DNA of 64,000 bases from Lysobacter sp. (GCA_013141175.1 JABFRN010000001.1:1689444-1753443), one strand, 5' to 3'. Positions 8,280 to 17,494 are shown, numbered from the stretch's first letter. Translations and numbers: made by a program. The notes: a model not told the origin generated them from the sequence alone.

Positions 8280-8870
8280 ATGAGCCAGACACCCGCCGAC
8301 GATTCCCGCCGCACCCTGCTGAAAACCGCCGCCGCCGGGCTGGCGGTCTGCGTCACCGGAACGGGCGCCGCCCTCGCCGCGACGACCGAAGCCGAGGCCG
8401 CCGCCGAGGCGCCCTACGGCAAGCCCGGCGATTTCGACTTCCTGGCCGGCGAGTGGAAGATCCGGAACCGCCGCCTGAAGACCATGGGCAGCGACGACTG
8501 GGACGAGTTCGAAGGCGAGGCGACCTGCTGGACCATCCTCGGTGGCGTCGGCAGCGTCGAAGAGCTGCGCATCCCCGCGCGCAACTTCAGCGGCATGGGC
8601 CTGCGTCTGCTCGACGTCGAAAAGCGCCTGTGGTCGGACTTCTGGGTCAATGCGAAATCCGGCGTACTGACCACGCCCGGCACCACCGGCGTATTCGTCG
8701 ATGGTGCGGGGACTTTCCTCGCCGACGACATGGACGGCGACAAACCGATCAAGGTCCGCGGCGTGTGGGACCGGATCACGCCGACCTCCTGCCGCTGGCA
8801 CCAGGCGCTGTCTTACGACGACGGCAAGACCTGGCAGGGACAGTGGTTCATGGACTGGACGCGGGCGTGA
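8280..8870 (+). CDS. DUF1579-like protein with twin-arginine-type signal
   Basis: A 196-residue protein. The N-terminus (DDSRRTLLKTAAAGLAVCV, then GTGAALAA) has a consecutive Arg pair, a hydrophobic core and an AxA-like cut site, so Tat export is plausible. The mature domain begins FDFLAGEWKIRNRRLK and carries FLADDMDGDKPIKVRG, SCRWHQALSYDDGKTW and QGQWFMDWTR, the pattern of DUF1579-like beta-barrel proteins. Its stop overlaps the GTG start of a second copy (GTGA), so the two are translationally coupled paralogues. The divergent WYL regulator probably controls both. No catalytic activity is known to me for this family. Confidence 0.75.
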   Translation: MSQTPADDSRRTLLKTAAAGLAVCVTGTGAALAATTEAEAAAEAPYGKPGDFDFLAGEWKIRNRRLKTMGSDDWDEFEGEATCWTILGGVGSVEELRIPARNFSGMGLRLLDVEKRLWSDFWVNAKSGVLTTPGTTGVFVDGAGTFLADDMDGDKPIKVRGVWDRITPTSCRWHQALSYDDGKTWQGQWFMDWTRA

Positions 8871-9346
8871 CGGCTTCGGGCGCGGACGGCTTCGACTTCA
8901 TCATCGGTGACTGGCGCGTCCATCATCGCCGTCTCAAGCAACGGCTGGCGGGTTGTCGCGAGTGGCTTGAATTCGAGGGCACCTCGACCACCCGGAAGAT
9001 CCTCGGCGGTTTCGGCAATCTCGAAGACAATGCGCTGGAACCGCCCGATGGCCCGTATCGGGCGGTCGCCATGCGCTCGTTCGATCCCACGACAGCGCTG
9101 TGGGCGATCTGGTGGCTCGACGGACGCAGGCCGCATCAGCTCGACGTGCCGGTGATCGGGGGATTCGATGACGGCGTCGGCCTGTTCCACGCGGACGACA
9201 TGCTGGATGGCAAGCCGATCAAGGTGCGCTTCACGTGGACACCTCTCGACGAGAACGCTGCGCGCTGGGAGCAGGCGTTTTCCGATGATGGCGGAAACAC
9301 GTGGGAAACCAACTGGACGATGGGTTTCGTGCGGATGCGGGTTTGA
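8867..9346 (+). CDS. DUF1579-like protein, second copy without signal peptide
   Basis: A 159-residue paralogue of the preceding protein, starting at a GTG that overlaps the upstream stop codon. It repeats the same landmarks in the same order (FDFIIGDWRVHHRRLKQRL, GLFHADDMLDGKPIKVRF, ARWEQAFSDDGGNTWE) but lacks the Arg-Arg signal, so it should stay in the cytoplasm. The pair looks like a duplication with split localisation under one promoter and operator. The function is unknown. I chose this start because no ATG in the frame lies closer to the conserved domain and the GTGA junction is a standard coupling arrangement. Confidence 0.7.
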   Translation: MTASGADGFDFIIGDWRVHHRRLKQRLAGCREWLEFEGTSTTRKILGGFGNLEDNALEPPDGPYRAVAMRSFDPTTALWAIWWLDGRRPHQLDVPVIGGFDDGVGLFHADDMLDGKPIKVRFTWTPLDENAARWEQAFSDDGGNTWETNWTMGFVRMRV

Positions 9347-9430
9347 ATCCACGGTGCGGCGACTGGTGCCGCCGCCCAGCGGTGGATACGCTTGTCCGCG
9401 ATATCGTCGCGCGCCGCGTCAGGACTATCC

Positions 9431-10012
9431 ATGCTTCAAGACATTCGTCTCGACCGGCTGACCGGATTCGATTTCGGCGCCCTCGCACGACTGGCCGACA
9501 CCATCTGGCGTGCGCACTATTCGTCGATGATCAGCATGGCGCAGATCGATTACATGCTGGACGGCCGCTACGCGCCGGAACGGCTGCGCGGCTACATCGA
9601 TTCGCAGGAACGCTGGCTGTGGATGTTGCGCGTCGACGGCGTGCCGGCCGGTTATTGCAGCTGTTCGCTGGGCGAAGAGGCGGATGCAATGAAGCTGGAG
9701 CAGCTGTACCTGCTTGCCGGGCACAAAGGGAAAGGGCTGGGTGGGCGCATGTTGCGCCATGTCGAAGAGAAGACCCGCCAGCTGGGGCGGACGCGGCTGT
9801 ACCTGACCGTCAACAAGGGCAACACCGATTCGATCGCGGTGTATCTGAAATCCGGATTCGTCGTCCGTGAAGAGGCCGTGTTCGACATCGGCAGCGGTTA
9901 CGTGATGGACGACTACGTGATGGAAAAACGTCTTGAGCGCCGCCTAAACGACGAAGCCCGCCAAATGGCGGGCTTCGTGGAAGACGTCGAACAAGTCGCG
10001 AGACTTATTTGA
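9431..10012 (+). CDS. GNAT family N-acetyltransferase
   Basis: A 193-residue cytoplasmic acyl-CoA-dependent acetyltransferase. The acetyl-CoA loop is visible as [20 protein letters not shown] (about residues 95-115), followed by [22 protein letters not shown], the typical motif B region. The substrate cannot be told. The last 25 or so codons after the domain ([10 protein letters not shown] onward) run through a GC-rich hairpin that works as the terminator of the convergent rpmB-rpmG unit, and the gene overlaps rpmG by 8 bases. That tail is probably not part of the catalytic fold. I chose the ATG at 9431, which has an AGGA upstream; a longer upstream frame adds only non-conserved residues. Confidence 0.82.
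   Translation: MLQDIRLDRLTGFDFGALARLADTIWRAHYSSMISMAQIDYMLDGRYAPERLRGYIDSQERWLWMLRVDGVPAGYCSCSLGEEADAMKLEQLYLLAGHKGKGLGGRMLRHVEEKTRQLGRTRLYLTVNKGNTDSIAVYLKSGFVVREEAVFDIGSGYVMDDYVMEKRLERRLNDEARQMAGFVEDVEQVARLI
9953..9976 (-). terminator. Terminator of rpmB-rpmG, inside the 3' end of the GNAT gene
   Basis: GAAGCCCGCC, loop AAAT, GGCGGGCTTC is a perfect 10-bp stem. On the minus strand it is followed by a modest T-containing stretch (GTCGTTT). It lies 28 bases beyond the rpmG stop, within the coding sequence of the convergent acetyltransferase gene. Confidence 0.65.
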
Positions 10013-10169
10013 TTTTCCCTTCCTTGTACATCACGTGTTTGCGGACGACGGGATCGTACTTCTTGATCTCCATCTTGGCAGGCGTGTTCTTCTTGTTCTT
10101 GTCGGTCGTGTAGAAATGACCGGTACCGGCCGAAGAGATCAGGCGGATTTTGTCGCGTTTGGAAGCCAT
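10005..10169 (-). CDS. rpmG: 50S ribosomal protein L33
   Basis: A 54-residue protein beginning [20 protein letters not shown], with the family's TTDKNKK segment and the [14 protein letters not shown] end, matching L33 in length and sequence. It is a component of the large ribosomal subunit. It lies 13 bases downstream of rpmB in the conserved rpmB-rpmG operon and ends in a shared convergent overlap with the GNAT gene. This is the type without the zinc-binding Cys pairs. Confidence 0.98.
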   Translation of the reverse strand: MASKRDKIRLISSAGTGHFYTTDKNKKNTPAKMEIKKYDPVVRKHVMYKEGKIK

Positions 10170-10182
10170 GGTTGAATCCTCC

Positions 10183-10419
10183 TCAGATCTTTTCGCCGCG
10201 TGCGCGGAGTTCGGCGAGCACGGCATCGATGCCGTTCTTGTCGATGGTGCGCAGGGCATTGGCGGAGACGCGGAGCTTCACCCAGCGGTTCTCGGAAGCC
10301 ACCCAGAAGCGGCGTTCGTGGAGATTGGGCATGAAGCGGCGGCGGGTCTTGTTGTTGGCGTGCGAGACGTTGTTGCCGCTCTGCACGCGCTTGCCGGTCA
10401 CTTGGCATTCGCGGGACAT
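10183..10419 (-). CDS. rpmB: 50S ribosomal protein L28
   Basis: A 78-residue protein starting [20 protein letters not shown] and continuing with the conserved [19 protein letters not shown], full length for L28. It is the first gene of the two-gene rpmB-rpmG operon. Its promoter should lie in the 420-base gap to the right. Confidence 0.98.
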   Translation of the reverse strand: MSRECQVTGKRVQSGNNVSHANNKTRRRFMPNLHERRFWVASENRWVKLRVSANALRTIDKNGIDAVLAELRARGEKI

Positions 10420-10841
10420 ACGTACCTCTATCGATAAGAACGCGCGACGGATCGTGCGATCTGCGGTGGCCTCCCATAGCCCGGGAGACGGCGGCCCCGG
10501 TGTCGGCGCGGATCGACGGATCGGTCCGGACGTTCACCTTGCGAGACGGGATGTGTTTTGGTGTCGCTGCGCTGGCGGGCGGCATCGCGGACCGGCCCTC
10601 CGGCCGTATGGAAGCGGGCCGGGCGTAACGAGCCGCGCATTATGCCCGGGAAAGCGTTCGCCGGCAAACACTTAGCGGAAAACGCTGCGGCGAAAGCACC
10701 CTTTCCCGTCTCTTGCTGCCCCGAGACGACAGCGGCCTGCGGGTAGGTGAAAATAGACCCTGCCGCCATGACCCGGTCCGGGAGCAGGGCGTCACGCCAT
10801 AGCCTGCCTGCATTCGACGCCCACCCCACGGAGCGACCGTC
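10420..10841. other. 422-base divergent intergenic region, no gene seen
   Basis: It lies between rpmB (leftward) and the oxygenase gene (rightward), so it must hold promoters for both. I could not pick a convincing -35/-10 pair. There is a GGAGCGACC ribosome-binding region just before the oxygenase ATG. No RNA gene or repeat was recognised. Confidence 0.5.
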
Positions 10842-11543
10842 ATGAACGACAAGGATTTCATCACCATCACCCCGGAGGCCTTGCCGCGCGACACCTGCGC
10901 CCAGATCGTCGGACACATCCGCGACAGCAGCGCACTGCGCCCCGGACAGGTCGGCGGCGGCGTCTATCCCGAACTCAAGCACAGCCGCGACATCACCATC
11001 ACCGGCAACCCGGAATGGCAGCAGGTCGAAGAAACCCTGAACATGGCCATGCTCGGCAGCCTGATCCGCTATCTGCGCGAATACCCGCAGACCCTGATCT
11101 CGCCGCTGATGCTCCAGCAACCCGGCCCGGACGGCAAACTGCGGCGGCTGACGGCCGAGGACATGATCGCGAAGGACGACGCCGGCCTCGTCGAACTGAT
11201 CCGCACCTGCCTGCGCCCGGCGAGCATCAACCTGCAGTGGTACCGCGCCGACGAAGGCGGCTACCCGTACTGGCACTGCGAGCAGTACCCGCGCGACGCG
11301 AGCTGCGAGACCCTGCACCGGCATCTGCTGTGGACGCTGTACCTCAACGACGGGTTCGACGAAGGCGAAACCGAATTCATGTACCAGGACCGCAAGATCA
11401 AACCGCAGACCGGCTCGCTGCTGATCGCCCCCGCCGGCTTCACCCACACCCATCGCGGCAATCGTCCGAAGGGCGGGGACAAGTTCATCGCGACGAGTTG
11501 GATTCTGTTCCAGCGGGCCGAAGTGCTGTACGGGCAGGCATAG
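10842..11543 (+). CDS. 2OG-Fe(II) oxygenase superfamily protein
   Basis: A 233-residue cytoplasmic protein. The double-stranded beta-helix signature is visible as PYWHCEQYP (about residue 145; His and Glu as metal ligands), then LLWTLYLNDGFDEGETEF and GSLLIAPAGFTHTHRGNRP, which supplies the distal His and the 2-oxoglutarate-binding basic residue. Proteins of this type hydroxylate a protein or small-molecule substrate using oxygen and 2-oxoglutarate. The first metal pair reads HxE rather than the commoner HxD. The downstream uncharacterised gene starts 3 bases after the stop, suggesting co-translation. The substrate is unknown. Confidence 0.8.
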   Translation: MNDKDFITITPEALPRDTCAQIVGHIRDSSALRPGQVGGGVYPELKHSRDITITGNPEWQQVEETLNMAMLGSLIRYLREYPQTLISPLMLQQPGPDGKLRRLTAEDMIAKDDAGLVELIRTCLRPASINLQWYRADEGGYPYWHCEQYPRDASCETLHRHLLWTLYLNDGFDEGETEFMYQDRKIKPQTGSLLIAPAGFTHTHRGNRPKGGDKFIATSWILFQRAEVLYGQA

Positions 11544-11545
11544 CC

Positions 11546-11977
11546 ATGTCCACGGCTGCGGAGGGGGCTTCTTCTCCACTGGACGCGATCCGCAGGAAGC
11601 TGCGCGGCTACCCACGGCTGTCGGTGGTGGACACCGGCGATTCGATCACGGTGAAGGCGCAAACCCCCGACGGTTTCGCCGTGTCGTTCCATTCAGGAGA
11701 CGGCGAATACACCGTCTCCATGGACGGCTGGCATGCGCACTTCGATGCGACCCAGATCGAGACCGCACTCAACTGCTTCGCGTTCGGACTGAGCGACACC
11801 GCGCGCCTGGAAGTGCATTCCCGTGGCGGCAGGGATTACCGCTGGACGCTGGAAGTCTTCGAAGACGACGCGTGGCACCCGGACTCGACCACGGGTCTGC
11901 TGTTTTCCCGGTTCTGGCGAATGAAGACGGTGCGGTATCTGCGGAATGCGGTGATCGCTTCGGAAGAGATTTCGTAG
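11546..11977 (+). CDS. Hypothetical protein
   Basis: A 143-residue soluble protein beginning MSTAAEGASSPLDAIRRKL that I do not recognise. It has alternating hydrophobic strands (ITVKAQTPDGFAVSF, YTVSMDGWHAHF), suggesting a mixed alpha/beta fold, with no Cys pairs, membrane segment or catalytic motif. Its start is 3 bases after the oxygenase stop, so the two are probably expressed together. Codon use matches its neighbours. Confidence 0.65.
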   Translation: MSTAAEGASSPLDAIRRKLRGYPRLSVVDTGDSITVKAQTPDGFAVSFHSGDGEYTVSMDGWHAHFDATQIETALNCFAFGLSDTARLEVHSRGGRDYRWTLEVFEDDAWHPDSTTGLLFSRFWRMKTVRYLRNAVIASEEIS

Positions 11978-12029
11978 ACTGTCGAGGCCGCAATACTTTC
12001 TATTGGCCCGACCAAGCCCACAGCCAAAG

Positions 12030-12114
12030 CGCCCCTCACCCGACCTTCGGCCACCCTCTCCCCGCAAAGCGGGGAGAGGGAAGAGCGAGCGCCGCGAACG
12101 AGGGTGCGGGGCGC
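12030..12114. repeat. Dispersed CTCTCCCC-type palindromic repeat
   Basis: A hairpin at 12054-12080 (CCCTCTCCCCG, CAAAG, CGGGGAGAGGG) is nested inside weaker outer repeats (CCCCTCACCC and GAGGGTGCGGGG). The same CCCTCTCCC/GGGAGAGGG core and CCTCAxCC flank occur inside hrpB at 53005-53127. Here it sits between convergent genes and may act as a bidirectional terminator. Confidence 0.6.
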
Positions 12115-12118
12115 TCTT

Positions 12119-13258
12119 CTAAAACAATTTGCCCTGCGGCGAATCAGGCTTCTCCGCCACCGGCGGCAGAAACCTTGAACACTCCAATGGCGGCAACCGC
12201 CCGAACCCGATCCGCTTGTACGCTTTTGCAAAACGCATCGCGATGAGATCGGCGAATGGCCCTTCGCCGCGCATGCGGGTGCCATAGGCGCTGTCGTAGT
12301 CCTTGCCGCCACGCATCTGCTGCACGAGGCTCATCACGTGCGCGGCGCGTTCCGGGTAATGCAGCGCCAGCCATTCGCGCCAGACTTCCTTCAATTCGTG
12401 CGGCAACCGCAGCAGGACATAGCCGGCGGCGCGGGCGCCATGCGCGTAGGCGGCTTCGAGGATGTGTTCGATCTCACGGTCGGTGATCATCGGAATGATC
12501 GGCGCCACCATCGTGCCGACCGGGATGCCTGCCTCATGCAGCGCCTGCACCGTCTTCAGGCGCGTATGCGGCGCGGCGGCGCGGGGTTCGAGTTTCGATG
12601 AGAGCTGATTGTCGAGAGAAGTGATCGAGACATACACCGTCACCAGGCCCTGTCGTGCCATCGGTGCGAGCAGATCGATGTCGCGCTGGATCAATGCGCT
12701 CTTGGTGATCAGACTGACCGGGTGCCGGCATTCGGCGAACACTTCCAGCAGTTGCCGGGTGATGCGGTAGCGGCGTTCGATCGGCTGGTAGGCATCGGTG
12801 TTGATGCCGAGCGAAATCGGCGAACAGCGATAACCTTTGCGCGCGAATTCCTTGCGCAGCATTTCGGGGGCATTGGTTTTCGCGTACAGCTTCGTTTCGA
12901 AATCGAGGCCCGGCGACAGATCGAGATACGCATGTGAAGGCCGCGCGAAGCAGTAGACGCAGCCATGCTCGCAGCCCCGGTAAGGATTCAGCGATTGACT
13001 GAAGGGAATGTCGGGCGACTGGTTGCGGCTGACGATGCTGCGCGCGCGTTCTTCGGTGACTTCGGTGCGCAGCTGTCTGGGCAACGGATCCGCGCCGTCT
13101 TCGTCGCCGGCATAGACCGAGCCCCAACCGTCGTCTTCGGCTTCGGCGACGGTCTTCTCGAAGCGTCCGCGCACGAACGACGCCGCGCCACGGCCTTTCA
13201 TCGGCCCGCTGCGCAGCAGGTTGTGGGTCGCGTCGTCGACTTTGCCGCCCTGTGCCAT
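12119..13258 (-). CDS. PA0069 family radical SAM protein
   Basis: A 379-residue protein with the CxxxCxxC iron-sulfur motif (CEHGCVYCFARPSHAY, around residue 97) that binds SAM in radical SAM enzymes. The surrounding RGCEHGCVYCFARPSH signature and the later TKSALIQRDIDLL resemble the PA0069 / SplB-related group of uncharacterised radical SAM proteins. The N-terminal region (GRGAASFVRGRFEKT) is also typical of PA0069 proteins. It is a single gene, divergent from the cardiolipin synthase gene 52 bases away. The substrate is unknown. Confidence 0.9.
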   Translation of the reverse strand: MAQGGKVDDATHNLLRSGPMKGRGAASFVRGRFEKTVAEAEDDGWGSVYAGDEDGADPLPRQLRTEVTEERARSIVSRNQSPDIPFSQSLNPYRGCEHGCVYCFARPSHAYLDLSPGLDFETKLYAKTNAPEMLRKEFARKGYRCSPISLGINTDAYQPIERRYRITRQLLEVFAECRHPVSLITKSALIQRDIDLLAPMARQGLVTVYVSITSLDNQLSSKLEPRAAAPHTRLKTVQALHEAGIPVGTMVAPIIPMITDREIEHILEAAYAHGARAAGYVLLRLPHELKEVWREWLALHYPERAAHVMSLVQQMRGGKDYDSAYGTRMRGEGPFADLIAMRFAKAYKRIGFGRLPPLECSRFLPPVAEKPDSPQGKLF

Positions 13259-13310
13259 CGGAGTAGGCTAGCGCGCGCAAGTCGCAATCGCTGCGACGGA
13301 GTTCTCCCGC

Positions 13311-14780
13311 ATGTTCGAAATCTGGGGTTGGCTGTGGGACTGGCTGCACCAAATCCCGGTGATCGGGTCGAAGATCGGCCCCGTGCTGCTCGTCGTCTGG
13401 CTGACGTATCTGATTCTGCTCGGCGGCTGGATCGTGCTGCAGAAACGCGAACCGGTGGCGACGCTGAGCTGGTTGCTCGGTCTGGCGCTGCTGCCGTACG
13501 TCGGTTTCGCGATCTATCACCTGCTCGGACCGCAGAAGATCCAGCGTCAGCGCCTGCGGCGCGCGCGCAGCCGACTGGAAGGCGATGCGCTCGGCAACGC
13601 GCTGTGCAGCGCCGCCTGTTCGCCCGACGCCCAGGAACTCGCGAAGCTTGCGCAGGCCTCGACAGGACTCGCCCCCAGCACCGCGCGCGACGTGCGTCTG
13701 CTGGTCGACGGTGCGGCGAAGTACGACGCGCTGATCGCGGATATTGCTTGCGCGCGGCATCATGTGCATCTGGAGTACTACATCTTCACGCCGGATCGCA
13801 GCGGTACCGCGCTGCGCGATGCGCTCGTGGCCTGCGCCGGGCGCGGCGTGCGCGTGCGCCTGCTGCTGGACGCGATCGGCTCCGGCAAGTGTTCGCGCGG
13901 ATTTCTCGCACCGCTGATCGCTGCCGGCGCCGAACTCGCGTGGTTCCATCCGACGCGGTTCTGGAAATTCTGGTCGCGGCCATGGCTGAACATGCGCACG
14001 CACCGCAAGATCGTGGTGATCGACAACCGCGTCGCCTACACCGGCGGCATCAACATCACCGACGACGAGAACGAACGCCTGCGCAGCGACGCCTACCGCG
14101 ATCTGCATCTGCGTATCGAAGGCGACACGGTGCGCGCGCTGCAGCTGGTGTTCGCCGAGGATTGGGTCTACGTCACCGGCCAGCGCGATTTCATTTCCGA
14201 TATCGCGCGCACGTTGCCGGAGGCTGTGCCCGGCGCGATCTCGGCGCAGGTGCTGACCTCGGGCCCGGACTCGTCATGGGAAGCGATCCATCGTCTGCAC
14301 GTGAGCCTGATCCACGGCGCACGCGAGCGCGTGTGGCTGGTCACGCCCTACTTCGTGCCTGGCGAAGCGGCGATGATGGCGCTGACATCGGCGGCGCTCG
14401 GCGGCCTCGACGTACGCCTCGTCGTGCCGCGAATGAGCGATTCGCGACTGGTCACGCTGGCCGCGCGTTCTTACTACGACGACCTGCTTGCCGCTGGCGT
14501 GAAGATCTACGAGTACGGGCCGCGGATGCTGCACACCAAGGCGCTGCTGGTGGACGACGCATCGGTGATCGTGGGCAGCGCGAATTTCGACCATCGCAGT
14601 TTCCGCCTGAACTTCGAAGTGTCGGTGTTGTTCCAGGATCGCGACCTCGGCGAGCGCATCGCGACGTTGATCGGGGGCGAGTTCGCCAACGCGCCGCGGG
14701 TCCGCGCCGATCGTCGGCGGCCACTGTTCGCCACCCGCCTGCCGGAAGCCCTTGCGCGGCTGATGTCCCCCTTGCTGTAG
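13311..14780 (+). CDS. cls: Cardiolipin synthase (phospholipase D family)
   Basis: A 489-residue inner-membrane enzyme that condenses phosphatidylglycerol molecules to cardiolipin. Two N-terminal membrane helices (about residues 20-75) are followed by two phospholipase-D HKD motifs: [12 protein letters not shown] (about 227) and [20 protein letters not shown] (about 404). The length matches bacterial ClsA. The start ATG follows a short leader. It is divergently arranged with the radical SAM gene. Confidence 0.92.
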   Translation: MFEIWGWLWDWLHQIPVIGSKIGPVLLVVWLTYLILLGGWIVLQKREPVATLSWLLGLALLPYVGFAIYHLLGPQKIQRQRLRRARSRLEGDALGNALCSAACSPDAQELAKLAQASTGLAPSTARDVRLLVDGAAKYDALIADIACARHHVHLEYYIFTPDRSGTALRDALVACAGRGVRVRLLLDAIGSGKCSRGFLAPLIAAGAELAWFHPTRFWKFWSRPWLNMRTHRKIVVIDNRVAYTGGINITDDENERLRSDAYRDLHLRIEGDTVRALQLVFAEDWVYVTGQRDFISDIARTLPEAVPGAISAQVLTSGPDSSWEAIHRLHVSLIHGARERVWLVTPYFVPGEAAMMALTSAALGGLDVRLVVPRMSDSRLVTLAARSYYDDLLAAGVKIYEYGPRMLHTKALLVDDASVIVGSANFDHRSFRLNFEVSVLFQDRDLGERIATLIGGEFANAPRVRADRRRPLFATRLPEALARLMSPLL

Positions 14781-14911
14781 GCCGCGCCGCAGCAGCGGCG
14801 ACGGACGGCAGGGCCCGGCCGGCCGGCGGCCTGTCGGCGCGATGCGGCTCCGGAGTAGACTGACGCCCGTCCCCCATTCCCCCGGCACCCTTTCCGGTAA
14901 GGACGCGACCC

Positions 14912-15193
14912 ATGCCTTGGCTCCTTCTTCTCATCGCTGTCGGACTGTTCCTGGTCGCGCTCAGCGCCACTTCGATGGCCATGGTGATCCTCTGCGTACT
15001 GGCGTCCCTGGGGCTGAGCGTCTTCGCGATCATGGGCCTGCTGGCGCAGCGCGTCGGCAACAGCGCCCGCAGCGAAACCATGCTGATCGATCCCCAGGAA
15101 CTGCGTCGGCTGCGAGAACAGGCCGAAGCCAAGCGCGCGGAAGCCGCCGCCGGTACACAGGCGCCCGGCACTGGCGACACCGCGCAGCCCTGA
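14912..15193 (+). CDS. Small membrane protein
   Basis: A 93-residue protein with two adjacent hydrophobic segments ([16 protein letters not shown] and [21 protein letters not shown]) and a charged, Glu/Arg/Ala-rich C-terminal tail ([19 protein letters not shown]) likely to be helical. TAAGGA precedes the ATG at good spacing. It is not recognised as a named family. It sits 29 bases upstream of pdxJ on the same strand, so the two may share a transcript. Confidence 0.7.
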   Translation: MPWLLLLIAVGLFLVALSATSMAMVILCVLASLGLSVFAIMGLLAQRVGNSARSETMLIDPQELRRLREQAEAKRAEAAAGTQAPGTGDTAQP

Positions 15194-15222
15194 TCGGCTC
15201 ACGCATCCATCCCCTCGCCGCT

Positions 15223-15972
15223 TTGACCGTTCTCAGCGTCAACGTCAACAAGATCGCCGTGCTGCGCAATTCTCGCGGCGGCCACGATCCCGATGTGGTG
15301 ACCGCCGCGCGCGTCTGCCTGGATGCCGGCGCACATGGCATCACCGTGCACCCACGGCCCGATGCGCGCCATATCCGGTCCGACGATGTCCATGCACTCG
15401 CTGACCTGACTCGACGTTACGGCGTCGAATTCAATCTCGAGGGCAATCCGTTCGCACCGCCGCGCGCGGGATATCCGGGCTTCCACGCATTGTGTGCGGA
15501 AGTCCGTCCCGCACAGGCAACGCTCGTTCCCGATGGCGATGGCCAACTCACATCGGACCACGGCTTCGATTTCGTCCACGACCTCGACGCGTTGCGCGTG
15601 CAGGTCGCTGGCCTGAAAGCACTCGGCTGCCGCGTCAGCCTGTTCGTGGATGCCGGCGCCGATATCGCGGCAGCCGCAGCCAGCGGCGCAGATCGCATCG
15701 AACTGTACACCGGCCCGTATGCCGAAGCGTTCGCCGCCGGTGCGCCCGCATCACAGCTGGACGCGTTTGCGATGACCGCGCACGCGGCGGCGGCGCATGG
15801 GCTCGGCGTCAACGCCGGGCACGATCTGAGCGAAGCGAATCTCGGCCGGTTCCTGCGCGATGTGCCCGGCGTACTTGAAGTCTCGATCGGTCACGCACTG
15901 ATCAGCGAAGCGCTGTATGCGGGGCTCGATGCGACCGTGAAACGCTATCTCGCCGTCATCGACGGCCGCTGA
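15223..15972 (+). CDS. pdxJ: Pyridoxine 5'-phosphate synthase
   Basis: A 249-residue TIM-barrel enzyme for the last step of de novo vitamin B6 synthesis, joining 1-deoxyxylulose 5-phosphate and 3-amino-2-oxopropyl phosphate. The landmarks are clear: [62 protein letters not shown] and GHALISEAL. The best start is a TTG (15223) directly before the conserved N-terminus ([10 protein letters not shown]); no ATG lies in a suitable position and the ribosome site is weak. Confidence 0.93.
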   Translation: MTVLSVNVNKIAVLRNSRGGHDPDVVTAARVCLDAGAHGITVHPRPDARHIRSDDVHALADLTRRYGVEFNLEGNPFAPPRAGYPGFHALCAEVRPAQATLVPDGDGQLTSDHGFDFVHDLDALRVQVAGLKALGCRVSLFVDAGADIAAAAASGADRIELYTGPYAEAFAAGAPASQLDAFAMTAHAAAAHGLGVNAGHDLSEANLGRFLRDVPGVLEVSIGHALISEALYAGLDATVKRYLAVIDGR

Positions 15973-16018
15973 TCCTTGTCGCGAGCGGCATACCGCCGCC
16001 CGCGACTTGCGATATCGA

Positions 16019-16423
16019 TTACCGCTTGAAACTGATGCTGCCCAGACCCGCGTTCTGCGCGGTGGCCAGCACCCTGGCGATGACCTGGTAGTCGGCGTCG
16101 CCACTGGCATCGATCTTCAGCGACGGCAACTGCGTTCCGCCGCGTTCGATTTCCGCCGAGAACATCGAAGACAGCGCCGAAACCGGCACCGGCTGACCCG
16201 CCAGGAAGACTTCGCCAGCGGCGTCGATCCGCAGTTCGATCGGCGGCGGCGGTGTTTGCGTTGTCAGCGGCGGCTTGCCACCAAGCGGCAGCGGAATCGC
16301 CTGACTGAACACGGGGGCGGTGACCATGAAGATCACCAGCATCACCAACATCACGTCGACCAGCGGGGTGATGTTCATTGCCGAAATGGCGTCCTGCCGG
16401 GATTCCGCTTGTGCGAATGCCAT
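16019..16423 (-). CDS. exbD: ExbD/TolR family protein, third copy
   Basis: A 134-residue inner-membrane protein with one N-terminal membrane helix ([22 protein letters not shown], with the proton-path Asp in PLVDVML) and a periplasmic domain beginning after a Pro-rich linker. It has its own strong ribosome site (GAGGAG). It is separated from the upstream exbD by a rho-independent terminator and 174 bases, so it is probably transcribed separately from tonB-exbB-exbD-exbD. ExbD subunits pair with ExbB to feed the proton gradient to TonB. Confidence 0.92.
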   Translation of the reverse strand: MAFAQAESRQDAISAMNITPLVDVMLVMLVIFMVTAPVFSQAIPLPLGGKPPLTTQTPPPPIELRIDAAGEVFLAGQPVPVSALSSMFSAEIERGGTQLPSLKIDASGDADYQVIARVLATAQNAGLGSISFKR

Positions 16424-16500
16424 GGGCCTGCTCCTCTCGGTTGAGTGCGGTTCCACGTTACTCGCGCGCCCACCCAAACGGCAAGCCCCCCGCGCCAGAC

Positions 16501-16529
16501 AAAAAAACGCCGCCCGGTTGGGGCGGCGT
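16501..16529 (-). terminator. Rho-independent terminator after the second exbD
   Basis: On the minus strand an ACGCCGCCC/GGGCGGCGT stem with a 5-base loop is followed by seven T residues. It lies 69 bases past the exbD stop at 16598 and closes the tonB-exbB-exbD-exbD unit. Confidence 0.85.
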
Positions 16530-16597
16530 CGGAATTGAGGCAAGCGGTTTACAGGTCGGCGGCGGGCTGCAGGTCCGCCACCGGCCGGTGTAGCGGT

Positions 16598-17011
16598 TTA
16601 CTTCTTCACGAAGCCGATCTTCTTCATATCGGCATTCTTGGCGGATGCCAATACTTTCGCGAGAATTTCGTACTGCGCATCCTCGTTCATGTCGATTTCG
16701 AGGGTGGGCTGGTTGCTGGGATCGCGTTCGATTTCGCTGCTCATCATGCTGCGCAGGGCGTTCACCGGGGTCGGACTGTTGTTCCAGTAGACCGTACCGG
16801 AGGCATCGATACGGAGCTTGATCGGCTCCGGCGGTTCCTTCGGATTCTCCGGCGGATTGTTGGTCCGCTGCGGCAGATCGATATCGATCGGGTAGGACAG
16901 GATCGGCGCGGTCACCATGAAGATGATCAGCAACACCAACATCACGTCCACGAGGGGCGTGACGTTCATGTCGGCCATCGGGCCGCCACCGGAGTTGGAT
17001 GCGAATGCCAT
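16598..17011 (-). CDS. exbD: ExbD/TolR family protein, second copy
   Basis: A 137-residue inner-membrane proton-channel subunit. The membrane helix is preceded by [20 protein letters not shown] with the conserved Asp, and the periplasmic part contains [20 protein letters not shown]. It starts 24 bases after the first exbD stop and ends just before a terminator, making it the last gene of the tonB-exbB operon. Two exbD genes in tandem are usual in xanthomonads; in Xanthomonas one of them is dispensable for iron uptake but needed for plant interaction. Confidence 0.94.
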   Translation of the reverse strand: MAFASNSGGGPMADMNVTPLVDVMLVLLIIFMVTAPILSYPIDIDLPQRTNNPPENPKEPPEPIKLRIDASGTVYWNNSPTPVNALRSMMSSEIERDPSNQPTLEIDMNEDAQYEILAKVLASAKNADMKKIGFVKK

Positions 17012-17035
17012 GCGTCTGTTCTCGCTGTGTGGGCG

Positions 17036-17458
17036 TCAGTTGCGTTCGCGGGTGGCGACGAAACCGACCTTGCGCATGCCCTGGGCCTGGGCGATGTTGA
17101 CCACGTCGTTGACGAAACGGTAACGGGTGGTCTTGTCGCCGCGGATGTTGACCGCCGGCTGTGGGACTTTCTGGGCTTCGACCGAGAGCCGGCTTTCCAG
17201 CAGTTCGCGGGTCATCGGTTCGTCGTTGAGGAAGTAACGGCCTTCCTCGGTGACGGCGACCGTGATCGGCGGCGCAGGCGGAACATTGGCTTCAGTGTTG
17301 TCGAGGGTCGCCTGTGGCAGCTCGACCTTCGTTTTGTGCGACATCAGCGGTGCCGTGATCATGAAGATGATCAGCAGCACCAACATCACGTCCACGAGGG
17401 GCGTGACGTTGATCTCGGACATCGGGCCGCCGCTGTCGTTACCGGTACTGAAGGACAT
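17036..17458 (-). CDS. exbD: ExbD/TolR family protein, first copy
   Basis: A 140-residue inner-membrane protein with [21 protein letters not shown] (membrane helix with the conserved Asp) and a periplasmic domain containing the ExbD pattern GRYFLNDEPMTRELLESRL and IRGDKTTRYRFVNDVV. It follows exbB by 36 bases on the same strand and is the canonical partner of ExbB in the TonB energy-transfer complex. Confidence 0.95.
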   Translation of the reverse strand: MSFSTGNDSGGPMSEINVTPLVDVMLVLLIIFMITAPLMSHKTKVELPQATLDNTEANVPPAPPITVAVTEEGRYFLNDEPMTRELLESRLSVEAQKVPQPAVNIRGDKTTRYRFVNDVVNIAQAQGMRKVGFVATRERN

Positions 17459-17494
17459 GGCTGTACTCCGTCGAGGGTTCGATCGTCGCGTGGA

